Assembly: GCA_035550315.1 (NCBI GenBank)
Contig: DASZPL010000126.1
Coordinates: 1 to 34,453 of the forward strand
Length of the DNA: 34,453 nucleotides
From: DASZPL01 sp035550315
GTDB taxonomy: Bacteria; Actinomycetota; Actinomycetes; JAFAQI01
Reading direction: 5' to 3'
Shown: piece by piece, positions 7,766-15,358 of the stretch
How positions within the stretch are numbered: position 1 is the first letter of the stretch
Layout: the number at the start of each line of letters is the position of its first letter
Notes under the pieces: model-generated
The model's input: only the letters and a program-made list of their open reading frames with translations
The model's database searches: none
What the model was told of the DNA's origin: nothing
Made by a program: the position numbers and the translations under genes

Positions 7766-8823
7766 TAACCCTGCCGGCCGAGGACCAGGTCGGTCGCCTT
7801 CGCCCGCTTGTAGTAAAGATGCGCCGGGCAGTCCCACGTGAACCCGACGCCGCCGTGCACCTGAATGCAGCTGCCGGTGACCGCGATCGCCGCCTCGGCC
7901 ACCCAGGACTTCGCCATCGCCGCGGCGGACTCGCGGTCGGGGGCGTCCGAGTCGGAGGCCCAGGCGGCGTAGTGGCTGCCGACCCGTGCCAGTGTGAGGT
8001 CGCGCAGCATGTCCGCCGCGATGTGCTTCACCGCCTGGAACGAGCCGATCGGCCGGCCGAACTGCACCCGCTGCTTGGAGTACTCGACAGCGAGGTCGAA
8101 GGCGGCTTCGGCAGCGCCGACCAGCTCGGCGCAGAGCATGACCGTCGCGTCGTCGACGACCCTCCTCAGCAGCTCGGTCTGGTCGCCGGCCGGCCCGAGG
8201 CGGACCGCCGGCGTGCCGTCCAACGGCAGCCGCGCCAGCGCCCGGGTCGGGTCCATGTTCGGCACGGCCGTTGCCGGCGGCGACTCGACCAGGTAGCTGC
8301 CGAGACCGCCGCCGCTCTCCCTCGCGACGACGATCACCCAGTCGGCGACCTGGCCGTCGGCGACCACCGGCTTGAGCCCGTCGAGCCGCGCCCCGCCGTC
8401 GCTGTCGGTCGCGACGGTGCGGACGCCGACCAGCGGGTCTCCGGCGGCGCCGGCTTCGTCCAGAGCGACCGCACCGATCCGGCTGCCGTCGACCAAGCCC
8501 GGCAACAGCTCGGTCGCGCCGAGTCGCACGGCGGCGAGGGTGGCGAAGACGGCCGAGGAGAAGAACGGCCCGGGCAACGGCAGCTTCCCCATCTCCTCGA
8601 GGACGACAGTCATGTCGACCAGCCCGAGGCCGAGGCCGCCGTACTCCTCCGGCACCAGCAAGCCGGGCCACCCCAGCTCCGCGATCTGCCGCCACAACTC
8701 GGGCGGCATGGTGGCGCCGGACGCGACCATCTGCTGCCGGACGTCGGGCGGGAAGATCCCGGCCAGCGAGTCACGGACGGCCTCGCGCAGCGCGTTCTGG
8801 TCGGGGCTAAAGTCGAAGTCCAC
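7705..8823 (-). CDS. Acyl-CoA dehydrogenase, FadE27-like subunit (heteromer partner)
   Basis: This 372-residue acyl-CoA dehydrogenase family protein has the N-terminal helical domain, the PEEYGGLGLG segment, and in the C-terminal domain QRVQFGRPIGSFQAVKH, which contacts FAD, and QVHGGVGFTWDCPAHLYYKRA. I do not see the NER-type catalytic Glu segment that its divergent partner carries. In mycobacterial cholesterol side-chain enzymes (FadE26-FadE27, FadE28-FadE29) one subunit of about 370-390 residues lacks the base and pairs with one of about 400 residues that supplies it, as alpha2-beta2. The sizes and motifs here match. The GTG start at 8823 lies 27 bp from operator site 5, shared with the partner gene. 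It probably forms one enzyme with the product of 8910-10100. Confidence 0.92.
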   Translation of the reverse strand: MDFDFSPDQNALREAVRDSLAGIFPPDVRQQMVASGATMPPELWRQIAELGWPGLLVPEEYGGLGLGLVDMTVVLEEMGKLPLPGPFFSSAVFATLAAVRLGATELLPGLVDGSRIGAVALDEAGAAGDPLVGVRTVATDSDGGARLDGLKPVVADGQVADWVIVVARESGGGLGSYLVESPPATAVPNMDPTRALARLPLDGTPAVRLGPAGDQTELLRRVVDDATVMLCAELVGAAEAAFDLAVEYSKQRVQFGRPIGSFQAVKHIAADMLRDLTLARVGSHYAAWASDSDAPDRESAAAMAKSWVAEAAIAVTGSCIQVHGGVGFTWDCPAHLYYKRAKATDLVLGRQGYQRARVADLVLGPPPAVAAG

Positions 8824-8849
8824 GCCGCAATGTTGGCGGCTGCCATTCC

Positions 8850-8865
8850 CTGACGCAAATGTCAG
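8850..8865. promoter_or_regulatory. Operator palindrome, site 5 (divergent dehydrogenase pair)
   Basis: CTGACGCAAATGTCAG lies in the 86-bp gap between the divergent starts at 8823 and 8910. One protein bound here could control both subunit genes together. Confidence 0.78.
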
Positions 8866-8909
8866 GGTTCGGTCGCTGCCGCCGTCGGGCGGGCGATAAC
8901 TTGCAGGGC

Positions 8910-10100
8910 ATGGACTTCGCCTACACGGCCGAGGACGAAGCGTTCCGCGCCGAGCTGCGCGAGTGGCTCGCGGTGAACCTCGCGGAGTTCGGCGCCGGCA
9001 CGGTCGAGCCGTACGAGGGCATGAGCCGCGTCTACGGCCGCCGCCAGGCGTGGCAGCGACGGATGGCCGAGGGCGGCTGGGCGGCGATCAACTGGCCGGC
9101 GAAGTGGGGCGGCCGCGACGCCACGCTGATGCAGAACATCATCTACTCGCAGGAGATGGCGAAGGCGAAGACGCCGGGCATCTTCAACGCCAACGGCGTC
9201 TGGCAGATCGGCCCGATGATCATCAAGTGGGGCACGCCCGAGCAACAAGACCGGTGGCTGCACAACATCCTTTACGCCGAGGAGCACTGGTGCCAGGGCT
9301 TCTCGGAGCCGGAAGCCGGCTCCGACCTCGCGAACCTGCGACTGCTCGCGATCCGCGACGGCGACGACTACGTGCTCGACGGGCAGAAGATCTGGTGCAC
9401 GACGGCGCACTTCGCCCGCTGGGGGTTGTTCCTGGTCCGCACCGACCCGACGGCGATCGAGCGCGGCGCGAAGCACGAGGGGATCACCGCGCTGATCGTC
9501 GACCTGAAGGTGCCCGGGGTGACGGCGACGCCGATCACCGACATCGCCGGCGAGGACTCGTTCTGCCTGGTGACCTTCGACGGCGCGCGGGTGCCGGTCG
9601 ACTACCGGCTCGGCGGCGAGGGCGAGGGCTGGCTGGTGGCCATGGGGACGCTGACCAACGAACGCGTCGGCACGGCGGGCCTGTCGATCACCATGAAGGC
9701 CGATCTCGACAACGTGGTCGAGCTGGCCCGCAAGCACAACCCGGGCGCGCTCGCCGACCCGGAGCTGCGCGACCGGTTAGCTCGCGCGTACACCCAAATC
9801 GAGCTGACCCGGCTGTTGAACTTCCGCGCGCTGTCCAAGGTGCTGAAAGGCGACAAGGGCTGGCCGGAGGTGCAGATCGCCAAGCTGCAGTGGAGCCACC
9901 TGGCACAGACTCTGGCGGAGCTACAGGTCGACTTGCTCGGACCGGCGGCGGTGCTTACCCGCGGCGGCGAGGACGCCATCGACCGCGGCGCGTGGACCCG
10001 GCTCTACAGCTACCAGCGGTTCACGTCGATCGGCGCCGGCACCACCCAGGTGCAGAAAAACATCATCGCCGACCGCGCGCTCAAGCTCCCGCGCAAATAG
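8910..10100 (+). CDS. Acyl-CoA dehydrogenase, FadE26-like catalytic subunit
   Basis: This 396-residue acyl-CoA dehydrogenase has the FAD/substrate loop FSEPEAGSD at 131-139, QKIWCTTAH near 159-167, the presumed catalytic base Glu251 in LTNERVG, and the C-terminal AGTTQVQKNIIADRAL typical of mycobacterial FadE subunits. ATG 8910 is chosen because the fold starts MDFAYTAEDEAF there; the in-frame start at 8859 would run through the operator. It is divergent from, and probably pairs with, the FadE27-like subunit at 7705-8823. It would carry out alpha,beta-dehydrogenation of a bulky acyl-CoA and pass electrons to ETF. The stop is only seven bases from that of the convergent thiolase-like gene. Confidence 0.94.
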   Translation: MDFAYTAEDEAFRAELREWLAVNLAEFGAGTVEPYEGMSRVYGRRQAWQRRMAEGGWAAINWPAKWGGRDATLMQNIIYSQEMAKAKTPGIFNANGVWQIGPMIIKWGTPEQQDRWLHNILYAEEHWCQGFSEPEAGSDLANLRLLAIRDGDDYVLDGQKIWCTTAHFARWGLFLVRTDPTAIERGAKHEGITALIVDLKVPGVTATPITDIAGEDSFCLVTFDGARVPVDYRLGGEGEGWLVAMGTLTNERVGTAGLSITMKADLDNVVELARKHNPGALADPELRDRLARAYTQIELTRLLNFRALSKVLKGDKGWPEVQIAKLQWSHLAQTLAELQVDLLGPAAVLTRGGEDAIDRGAWTRLYSYQRFTSIGAGTTQVQKNIIADRALKLPRK

Positions 10101-10107
10101 CCGCGGC

Positions 10108-11580
10108 TCACCAACTTGCGGAGTTCGTACGTCCGTCGGTGGTGACCTTGACGCTCTCGCCGACGAGCTCGCGTGACTCGGCGTCGGCCAGCAGGTCAGG
10201 ATCGCGGACCCGGGCGTAAGCCCGCGCGCCGTCCGGCAGGTCGAGGATCAGCAACCCTGACTCGGCACCGCCGTCACGGGCATGCGCGACGGTGTACGCC
10301 GCGACCGCCGCTTCGCCCTCGTGCGTGTCGGCGACCGGCCGCGGCGCCGGCAACGGCGCGGTGAGGTCGGCAGCCGGCGCCGGCGCGCCCGGCTGCGTCG
10401 ACAGCACGGCGTAGGCGTGCTTCGTCATGTGCATGCCGACGCCGGTCACCAGGCCATGCGCGTCGCCGACGCGGCGGAGGACGTCGACCATGCTGGCGAC
10501 GGAGTGCAGCGCGTAGGCGCTCGCCGGCCCACCGGCGTACGGCAGGCCGCCGGTCACGGTGAGCCCGCGCGGGTCGGCCAGGTCCAGCCCGAGCGCGTCG
10601 CAGCCGAACCGCACCGACGACGCGAAGCAGCTGTAGAGGTCAAAGGCGGCCAGGTCGTCGACGCCGACGCCCGCCTGGTCGAGTGCGGCCGCCGCGGCAG
10701 CGGCCATCGCCGGCGAACCGTCCAGTGCCGGGTGCGCAGCCACCGTCCACGGGTCTTCGGCGTACGCGTAGCCGCGCAAGTAGATTCGCCGGTCAGCCGG
10801 CACGCCCAGCCGATCCGCCTCGGCGGTCGACATGACGAGCACGGCGGCCGCCATGTCGACATCCATCACCGAGACCGTGCGCTTGGTGTAGGGCCAGCCG
10901 ACGTACCGGTTGTCCGGGGTCGGCGTGACCAGCTCGTCGGCGGTGCGCTGCTCCGGCCACCAGGCGTGCGGGTTGGCGGCCGCGACCCGGGTCATCGCGG
11001 CGAACATCGCGCCGCGCTCCGCTGCTTCCGCGGCCAGCGACACCCCGCGAGCCGCCCGTCGGGCGACGTCGAAGAGCGGGAACGTCTCCCACGCCTGGAA
11101 CACCTCGTGGGCGATCTCGGTCGCCACCGGCATTTGCTCAAACGGGAACGGCGGCGGTTGCGGATGCCGGTGACTCCACGCCGGCCGCTCGCCGCCCCGC
11201 TTCAGTGACCGCTTGGTAGCGAGCGCCTCGGCGCTGACCAGCAACACAGAGTCGCTGTCACCCGCCCCGATCGCACGGGCCGCGTCGGCCAGCAACGCGA
11301 GCGGCACGGTGCCGCCGATGCCGGAGTAGGTCCGCTGCTTCGGGTCGTTGCCGAGCGCCTCGGCGAGCCGCGCCACCGGGTCGTCGTACTGCCACGACTG
11401 GCAGTAGACGATGCTCACGCCGTCGAGCGACTCGAGGGCTGCCGGCGCACCGGCGTCGGCGGCCGCGGCTCGGGCGACCTGCTCCCAGCTGGCAAGTGGC
11501 TCGGGCGCCGGTCCGGCCGCCGGGCGCACGGTCTGCTGCGCGACTCCGACCAGACATGGAGTCCGCGGATCGACGCTCAA
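10108..11580 (-). CDS. Thiolase-like lipid-transfer / acetyl-CoA acetyltransferase family protein
   Basis: This 490-residue protein is of the SCP-X/thiolase-like type found beside fatty-acid and steroid genes in actinobacteria. Recognisable parts are the N-terminal DPRTPCLVGVAQQT, FDLYSCFASSVRF with the Cys in the active-site region, GGLPYAGGPASAYALHS and TGVGMHMTKHAYAVL, followed by a C-terminal beta-rich extension of about 90 residues. The frame is open to 11706. I choose TTG 11580 because GAGGAGG (11588-11594) lies seven bases ahead; the only ATG, at 11625, has no ribosome binding site and would sit within operator site 6. It may be a thiolase, or an aldol-type C-C lyase of the Ltp class; Ltp lyases usually need a DUF35 partner and none is encoded here. 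Confidence 0.9.
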   Translation of the reverse strand: MSVDPRTPCLVGVAQQTVRPAAGPAPEPLASWEQVARAAAADAGAPAALESLDGVSIVYCQSWQYDDPVARLAEALGNDPKQRTYSGIGGTVPLALLADAARAIGAGDSDSVLLVSAEALATKRSLKRGGERPAWSHRHPQPPPFPFEQMPVATEIAHEVFQAWETFPLFDVARRAARGVSLAAEAAERGAMFAAMTRVAAANPHAWWPEQRTADELVTPTPDNRYVGWPYTKRTVSVMDVDMAAAVLVMSTAEADRLGVPADRRIYLRGYAYAEDPWTVAAHPALDGSPAMAAAAAAALDQAGVGVDDLAAFDLYSCFASSVRFGCDALGLDLADPRGLTVTGGLPYAGGPASAYALHSVASMVDVLRRVGDAHGLVTGVGMHMTKHAYAVLSTQPGAPAPAADLTAPLPAPRPVADTHEGEAAVAAYTVAHARDGGAESGLLILDLPDGARAYARVRDPDLLADAESRELVGESVKVTTDGRTNSASW

Positions 11581-11609
11581 CCCACGTCCTCCTCGAGCCG
11601 GTTCGGTTG

Positions 11610-11625
11610 CTGACGTGTGTGTCAT
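11610..11625. promoter_or_regulatory. Operator palindrome, site 6 (thiolase-like/SDR divergent region)
   Basis: CTGACGTGTGTGTCAT keeps both TGAC and GTCA arms. It lies 29 bp from the TTG start of the thiolase-like gene and 31 bp from the GTG start of the divergent SDR gene, central in the 76-bp gap. Confidence 0.72.
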
Positions 11626-11656
11626 AGTAGGGCCCGTTTCGGCGGAGGTGAGTCGA

Positions 11657-12469
11657 GTGGAGCTGGCCGGTTCCGCGGTCCTCGTCACCGGGGCATCGAC
11701 CGGCATCGGCGCGGCGACGGCACGCGCGCTGGGCGCCGCCGGAGCCCGCGTCGGATTGGCCGCGCGGCGTCAGGAGCTGCTGGACAAGGTCGCCGACGAG
11801 ACCGGCGCAGCCGGCGCCCCGGACGTCGCCGTCTGGGCCGCCGACCTGGCCGATCTCGCGGTCGCCGAGCAGGTCGCCCGCGAAGCCTGGGACCGCTTCG
11901 ACGGCCTCGACGGGCTGGTCAACAACGCGGGTGCGCCGAAGCGTCGGCACGTCACGCGGCTCACGTCGGAGGACGTCGAGCAGACGATGCAGCTGAACTA
12001 CTTCTCGCCGGTGCGGATGATGCTGACGCTGCTGCCGCTGATGCGCGAACGCGGCAGCGGCGTCATCGTCAACGTCGCGAGCCTGGCCGGCCGGGTCCCG
12101 CCACCGCGCGAGGCGGCGTACGCCGGCAGCAAGTTCGCACTGACCGGGTTCAGCGAGGTCATGGCCGTCGACTTGTGGGACGAGCCGGTGCAGGTCCGGG
12201 TCGTCCAGCCGGGCCCGATCGACACGCCGATCTGGGGCGACGTACCGGGCAATGAGCCACCGGCGTACACCGGCCAGATGTACCCGCCGGAGGACTGCGC
12301 GGCCGCGATCCTCGACGCGCTGACCGGCGACGGCTTCGAGCGGTTCGTCCCGCCCGAGCTCGGCGACATCGTCGCCGCGAAAGGTCAAGACGTCGACGGC
12401 TTCCTCGCCGGCAGCGCGGCCTTCGCCAAGGACTCCTCGGCGGTCACCGATCTCAAGCCAAGGGGTTGA
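11657..12469 (+). CDS. Short-chain dehydrogenase/reductase, classical type
   Basis: This 270-residue classical SDR has TGASTGIG at 11-18, LVNNAG at 88-93, catalytic Ser142, Tyr155 and Lys159 (YAGSK), and the PGPIDTPI motif after strand 6. GTG 11657 is preceded by GGAGG with eight bases spacing; an in-frame GTG at 11648 is possible but overlaps that site. It would oxidise or reduce an alcohol/ketone with NAD(P). It differs clearly from the MFE-type SDR at 5254, so a different step is likely. Its last 17 bp overlap the end of the convergent helix-turn-helix gene. Confidence 0.92.
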   Translation: MELAGSAVLVTGASTGIGAATARALGAAGARVGLAARRQELLDKVADETGAAGAPDVAVWAADLADLAVAEQVAREAWDRFDGLDGLVNNAGAPKRRHVTRLTSEDVEQTMQLNYFSPVRMMLTLLPLMRERGSGVIVNVASLAGRVPPPREAAYAGSKFALTGFSEVMAVDLWDEPVQVRVVQPGPIDTPIWGDVPGNEPPAYTGQMYPPEDCAAAILDALTGDGFERFVPPELGDIVAAKGQDVDGFLAGSAAFAKDSSAVTDLKPRG

Positions 12470-12716
12470 CCAGCTCGTCGACTCCGTGCTGGTGGTAGCG
12501 CCAGGCCGCGCGCAGTACAGCGCGCTGCGAGACGCCCAACCGCCGGGCGATCCGCGGCGCCGGCACCGGCTCGGTGCAGGCGAGCAGGATGGCGGCGCGC
12601 ACTGCCGCGGGGCTGCCGGTGTGCGCGACCCGCTCGAGCGTCGCGCGCTCCTCGTCGGACAGGCCCGCGATCAGCGGCCCGGTCATCGCGGCGCGCAACA
12701 GGTCGCGGCGTCTCAC
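12453..12716 (-). CDS. Small orphan helix-turn-helix protein, last gene of the operon
   Basis: This 87-residue basic protein is made of helices. Residues about 36-75 (SPAAVRAAILLACTEPVPAP, then IARRLGVSQRAVLRAAWRY) match the homeodomain-like helix-turn-helix found in IS630-type transposases and small regulators; no catalytic domain follows. GTG 12716 overlaps the crotonase stop by four bases (GTGA), the usual mark of translational coupling, which argues it is a real gene rather than a transposase fragment. A longer frame starts at 12728. It is the only DNA-binding candidate inside the regulon. It could be the regulator of the palindromes or of something else; the fold alone does not say, and such a short protein would have no obvious ligand-binding domain. 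Confidence 0.7.
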   Translation of the reverse strand: MRRRDLLRAAMTGPLIAGLSDEERATLERVAHTGSPAAVRAAILLACTEPVPAPRIARRLGVSQRAVLRAAWRYHQHGVDELVNPLA

Positions 12717-13522
12717 CGCGCCTTCCACACCGGCGCGCGCTTCTCGGCGAACGCTTTCGGGCCCTCCTTGGCGTCCTCGGTGGAGAAGATCTTGCTGCTC
12801 AGTTGCTGCTCGATCTTGTAGGCACCGTCGAGGTCGGTCAGCATGCCGCGCACCACCGACTCCTTCGTGGCTTGGACCGCGAGCGGCGCGTTCTTGGTGA
12901 TGCGCTTGGCGAAAGCGCGCGCCTCGTCGAGCAGTGACTCCTCGGGCACGATCCGGTTGATCAGACCCATCCGCAACGCATCCTCGGCGCTGAACCGATC
13001 CGCGGTGAGCAGGAACTCCATCGCGTGCGGCAGCGCGATCTGGCGCGGCAGCCGCGCGGTCGTGCCGCCACCGGCGAACAGGCCGCGTGCCGGTTCGAGC
13101 ACGCCAAACGTCGCGTGCTCGGTGGCCAGCCGGATGTCAACGCCACCCAGCATCTCCATGCCACCGGCCACACATGGCCCGTTCACCGCCGCAATGATCG
13201 GCTTGAAGAGGTCGACTTTGCGCAGCACCGCGTCGGTGCCGTCGCGCAGCCGCCAGCCGTTCGGGTGCTCCCCCGCGCCTTCCTTGATCTGCTGCTGCAG
13301 CGCCGTGATCTCGGGGATGTAGGTCTTGAGGTCTGCGCCCGCCATGAAGCAGCGCTGTACGCCGGTGACGATCGCGACCCAGGCGTCGTCGTCGTCGCGG
13401 AACCGCTGCCACGACTCTGCAAGGTCGTGGAAGTGCTGGAAGTCGAGCGCGTTCTTCGCCTCGGGGCGATCGATCGTGATGAGGACGATGTGGTCGTCCT
13501 CCTTCTCATAGTGGATCGGCAT
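12713..13522 (-). CDS. Enoyl-CoA hydratase/isomerase (crotonase) family protein
   Basis: This 269-residue crotonase-fold protein shows the oxyanion-hole segments AGADLKTY (61-68) and CVAGGMEMLGGVDIRLA, with Glu123 and Glu143 (VLEPARGLFAGGG) in the positions of the two catalytic acids of enoyl-CoA hydratases. Length is typical. It would add water across a 2-enoyl-CoA, or isomerise it. The start at 13522 lies four bases after the thiolase stop, in a tight five-gene operon. The long insert at about 70-95 (ITALQQQIKEGAGEHPNGWR) is somewhat longer than in short-chain hydratases and may widen the pocket for a bulky acyl group, which is an inference. Confidence 0.92.
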   Translation of the reverse strand: MPIHYEKEDDHIVLITIDRPEAKNALDFQHFHDLAESWQRFRDDDDAWVAIVTGVQRCFMAGADLKTYIPEITALQQQIKEGAGEHPNGWRLRDGTDAVLRKVDLFKPIIAAVNGPCVAGGMEMLGGVDIRLATEHATFGVLEPARGLFAGGGTTARLPRQIALPHAMEFLLTADRFSAEDALRMGLINRIVPEESLLDEARAFAKRITKNAPLAVQATKESVVRGMLTDLDGAYKIEQQLSSKIFSTEDAKEGPKAFAEKRAPVWKAR

Positions 13523-13526
13523 TGCC

Positions 13527-14705
13527 TCAGCCCGCTCGCTCGATGACGGTCACGTTGGCCTGGCCGCCGCCCTCGCACATCGTCTGCAGCCCGAGCCGGC
13601 CGCCGGTGCTTTCGAGCACGTTGAGCAACGTGGTCATCAGCCGGACGCCGCTCGCGCCCAGCGGATGCCCGATCGCGATCGCGCCGCCGCGCACGTTCAG
13701 CTTGGCCGGGTCCGGGACGAACTCCCGCGCCCACGCCATGGTGATTGCGGCAAACGCCTCGTTGACCTCGAAGGCGTCGAAGTCCTCGATGGTGAGTCCG
13801 GTGCGGGCGAACAGCTTGCGGGTGGCCGGGTTCGGCGCGGTCAGCATCCAGACGGCGTCCTGGGCGGCGACCTGGAAGTGGCGGAAGGTCGCGCGCACCG
13901 GCAGGCCCAGCCGCTCGGCCGTGTCACGACCGGCGATCAGCATGGCCGCCGCGCCGTCGTTCATCTGCGAGGCGTTGCCGGCGGTGATGTCCGGCGCGAG
14001 CTCGGGTTGCGGGTGCGCGCTCGGCAGCTGGGACATCCGCTCCAGCGAGGCATCGAAGCGGATTCCCTCGTCCGCCGTCATCAGCTCGTCGGTCAGCGCG
14101 CCCTCGGCGTCGCGGATCTGGATCGGCAGGATCTCGTTCGCGAACTCACCCGCGGTTGTGGCGGCGGCGGCGCGGCGGTGCGACTCGAGTGCGAAGGCGT
14201 CCATCTCCTCGCGGCTGATCTTCCAGTCGTCGGCGATCCGCTGCGCCACCTCGAACTGCAGCTTGAGCTGACCGTCGATCGCCGACAGGAACGCCGGGGA
14301 GAACGGGCCGGTGCCGCCCCGGGCATTGGACGCCATCGGGGCGCGGCTCATCGACTCGACCCCGCATGCGATGACCAGGTCGTAGGCCTCGGCCATCACG
14401 CCTTGCGCGGCGAAGTGCACGGCTTGCTGGCTGGAGCCGCACTGGCGGTCGACGGTCGTCGCGGGCACGGTCCACGGCAGCCCGGCGGCGACCCAGGCGT
14501 TGCGCGTCACGTTGGTGCTCTGCTCGCCGCTCTGCGTGACGCAGCCGCCGATGACGTCGTCGATGGTTTCCGGGTCGACGCCGGTGCGCTTCAGCAGCCC
14601 GCTGAGCGCATGTCCCAGCAGGTCAGTGGGATGCCAGCCAGACAGCCGTCCGCCGCGCTTGCCGATCGGCGTACGGACGGCGTCGACGATCACCGCCTCA
14701 CGCAT
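13527..14705 (-). CDS. Thiolase (acetyl-CoA acyltransferase), FadA5-like
   Basis: This 392-residue thiolase has nucleophile Cys89 (TTVDRQCGSSQQ), His347 (GGAIAIGHPLGASG) and Cys377 (TMCEGGGQ). The segment IGGCVTQSGEQSTNVTRNAW resembles mycobacterial FadA5, the thiolase of cholesterol side-chain degradation, more than it resembles biosynthetic acetoacetyl-CoA thiolases. ATG 14705 overlaps the aldolase stop by eight bases; upstream in-frame codons to 14810 lie inside the aldolase gene and are ignored. It would cleave a 3-ketoacyl-CoA to acetyl-CoA (or propionyl-CoA) and a shortened acyl-CoA. Confidence 0.94.
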   Translation of the reverse strand: MREAVIVDAVRTPIGKRGGRLSGWHPTDLLGHALSGLLKRTGVDPETIDDVIGGCVTQSGEQSTNVTRNAWVAAGLPWTVPATTVDRQCGSSQQAVHFAAQGVMAEAYDLVIACGVESMSRAPMASNARGGTGPFSPAFLSAIDGQLKLQFEVAQRIADDWKISREEMDAFALESHRRAAAATTAGEFANEILPIQIRDAEGALTDELMTADEGIRFDASLERMSQLPSAHPQPELAPDITAGNASQMNDGAAAMLIAGRDTAERLGLPVRATFRHFQVAAQDAVWMLTAPNPATRKLFARTGLTIEDFDAFEVNEAFAAITMAWAREFVPDPAKLNVRGGAIAIGHPLGASGVRLMTTLLNVLESTGGRLGLQTMCEGGGQANVTVIERAG

Positions 14706-15357
14706 TGCCGGCCTCGTTCTGCGGCTTCCGGAACAACAGCTTGTAGACGTTGATGAAGTCGCGGTTGACCTTGTCGGGCAGCGGTACGGCGCCGCCCAGC
14801 GACCGGGCACCCCAGACGATCTGCGCGGCGCGTTCGACCACGCCAGCCTGGTGCAGTGCGCGCTCGGTCGACGGCCCGACCGTGACCATGCCGTGGCTGG
14901 CGAGCAGCGCGCTGCCGACGTCGTCCAACATCGCCGCGGCGTTGTCGCCGAGCTCCGTCGTACCGCTCATCGCGTAGTCACAGACCGGCACTTCGCCCCC
15001 GACGTAGAGCGTGAACTCGTCAACCACCGCCGGGATCGGCTGCCGGGCGCAGGCGAACATCGTCGCGTAGAGCGGATGGGTGTGGATCACCGATCCGACC
15101 TCGTCGAACTTGCGATAGCAGGCGAGATGCACCCACTTCTCACTCGACGCGGAGCGGTGACCGTCGACGACGTTGCCGTCGAGGTCGAGGACGACGAGGT
15201 CGTCGAGCGTCATGTCCTCGTATGGCAACGACGATGGCGTGATCACCACCCGGTCGTCGGGGAGCCGGCCGGAGACGTTGCCGCTCGTGCCGGCGGTCAG
15301 GCCGCGACGCAGCATCTCCTTGGCGGCGTGCAGCACCTGTTCATGGACGTCGCCCAC
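14698..15357 (-). CDS. Class II aldolase/adducin family protein, FucA-like
   Basis: This is a 219-residue zinc aldolase. The metal ligands and base fall at Glu73 (SSEKW), His92 and His94 (IHTHP) and His155 (ASHGM), the same numbering as Glu73, His92, His94 and His155 of E. coli L-fuculose-1-phosphate aldolase. The N-terminal GTSGNVSGRL loop that holds the substrate phosphate is present. The family cleaves or dehydrates phosphorylated sugars, or acts as epimerase or decarboxylase. It starts at GTG 15357, one base after the dehydrogenase stop, and overlaps the thiolase start, so it belongs to the same transcript as beta-oxidation genes. With the FGGY kinase next door it suggests a phosphorylated polyol or sugar intermediate. 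Confidence 0.92.
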   Translation of the reverse strand: MGDVHEQVLHAAKEMLRRGLTAGTSGNVSGRLPDDRVVITPSSLPYEDMTLDDLVVLDLDGNVVDGHRSASSEKWVHLACYRKFDEVGSVIHTHPLYATMFACARQPIPAVVDEFTLYVGGEVPVCDYAMSGTTELGDNAAAMLDDVGSALLASHGMVTVGPSTERALHQAGVVERAAQIVWGARSLGGAVPLPDKVNRDFINVYKLLFRKPQNEAGNA

Positions 15358-15358
15358 G

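Noticed and set aside
6311..8695. A long open frame of 794 codons on the minus strand across the second ligase and the dehydrogenase
   Set aside because: It is antisense to two clear genes and its translation is an Arg/Gly/Ala-rich composition typical of high-GC shadow frames, with no domain.
10098..10107. AGCCGCGGCT palindrome between convergent stops
   Set aside because: A ten-base GC-rich palindrome without loop space is expected by chance and cannot form a useful terminator.
12453..12716. The small helix-turn-helix gene as an IS630 transposase remnant
   Set aside because: There is no DDE domain, terminal repeat or second fragment nearby, and the GTGA overlap with the crotonase indicates a functional coupled gene; kept as a CDS with lower confidence.
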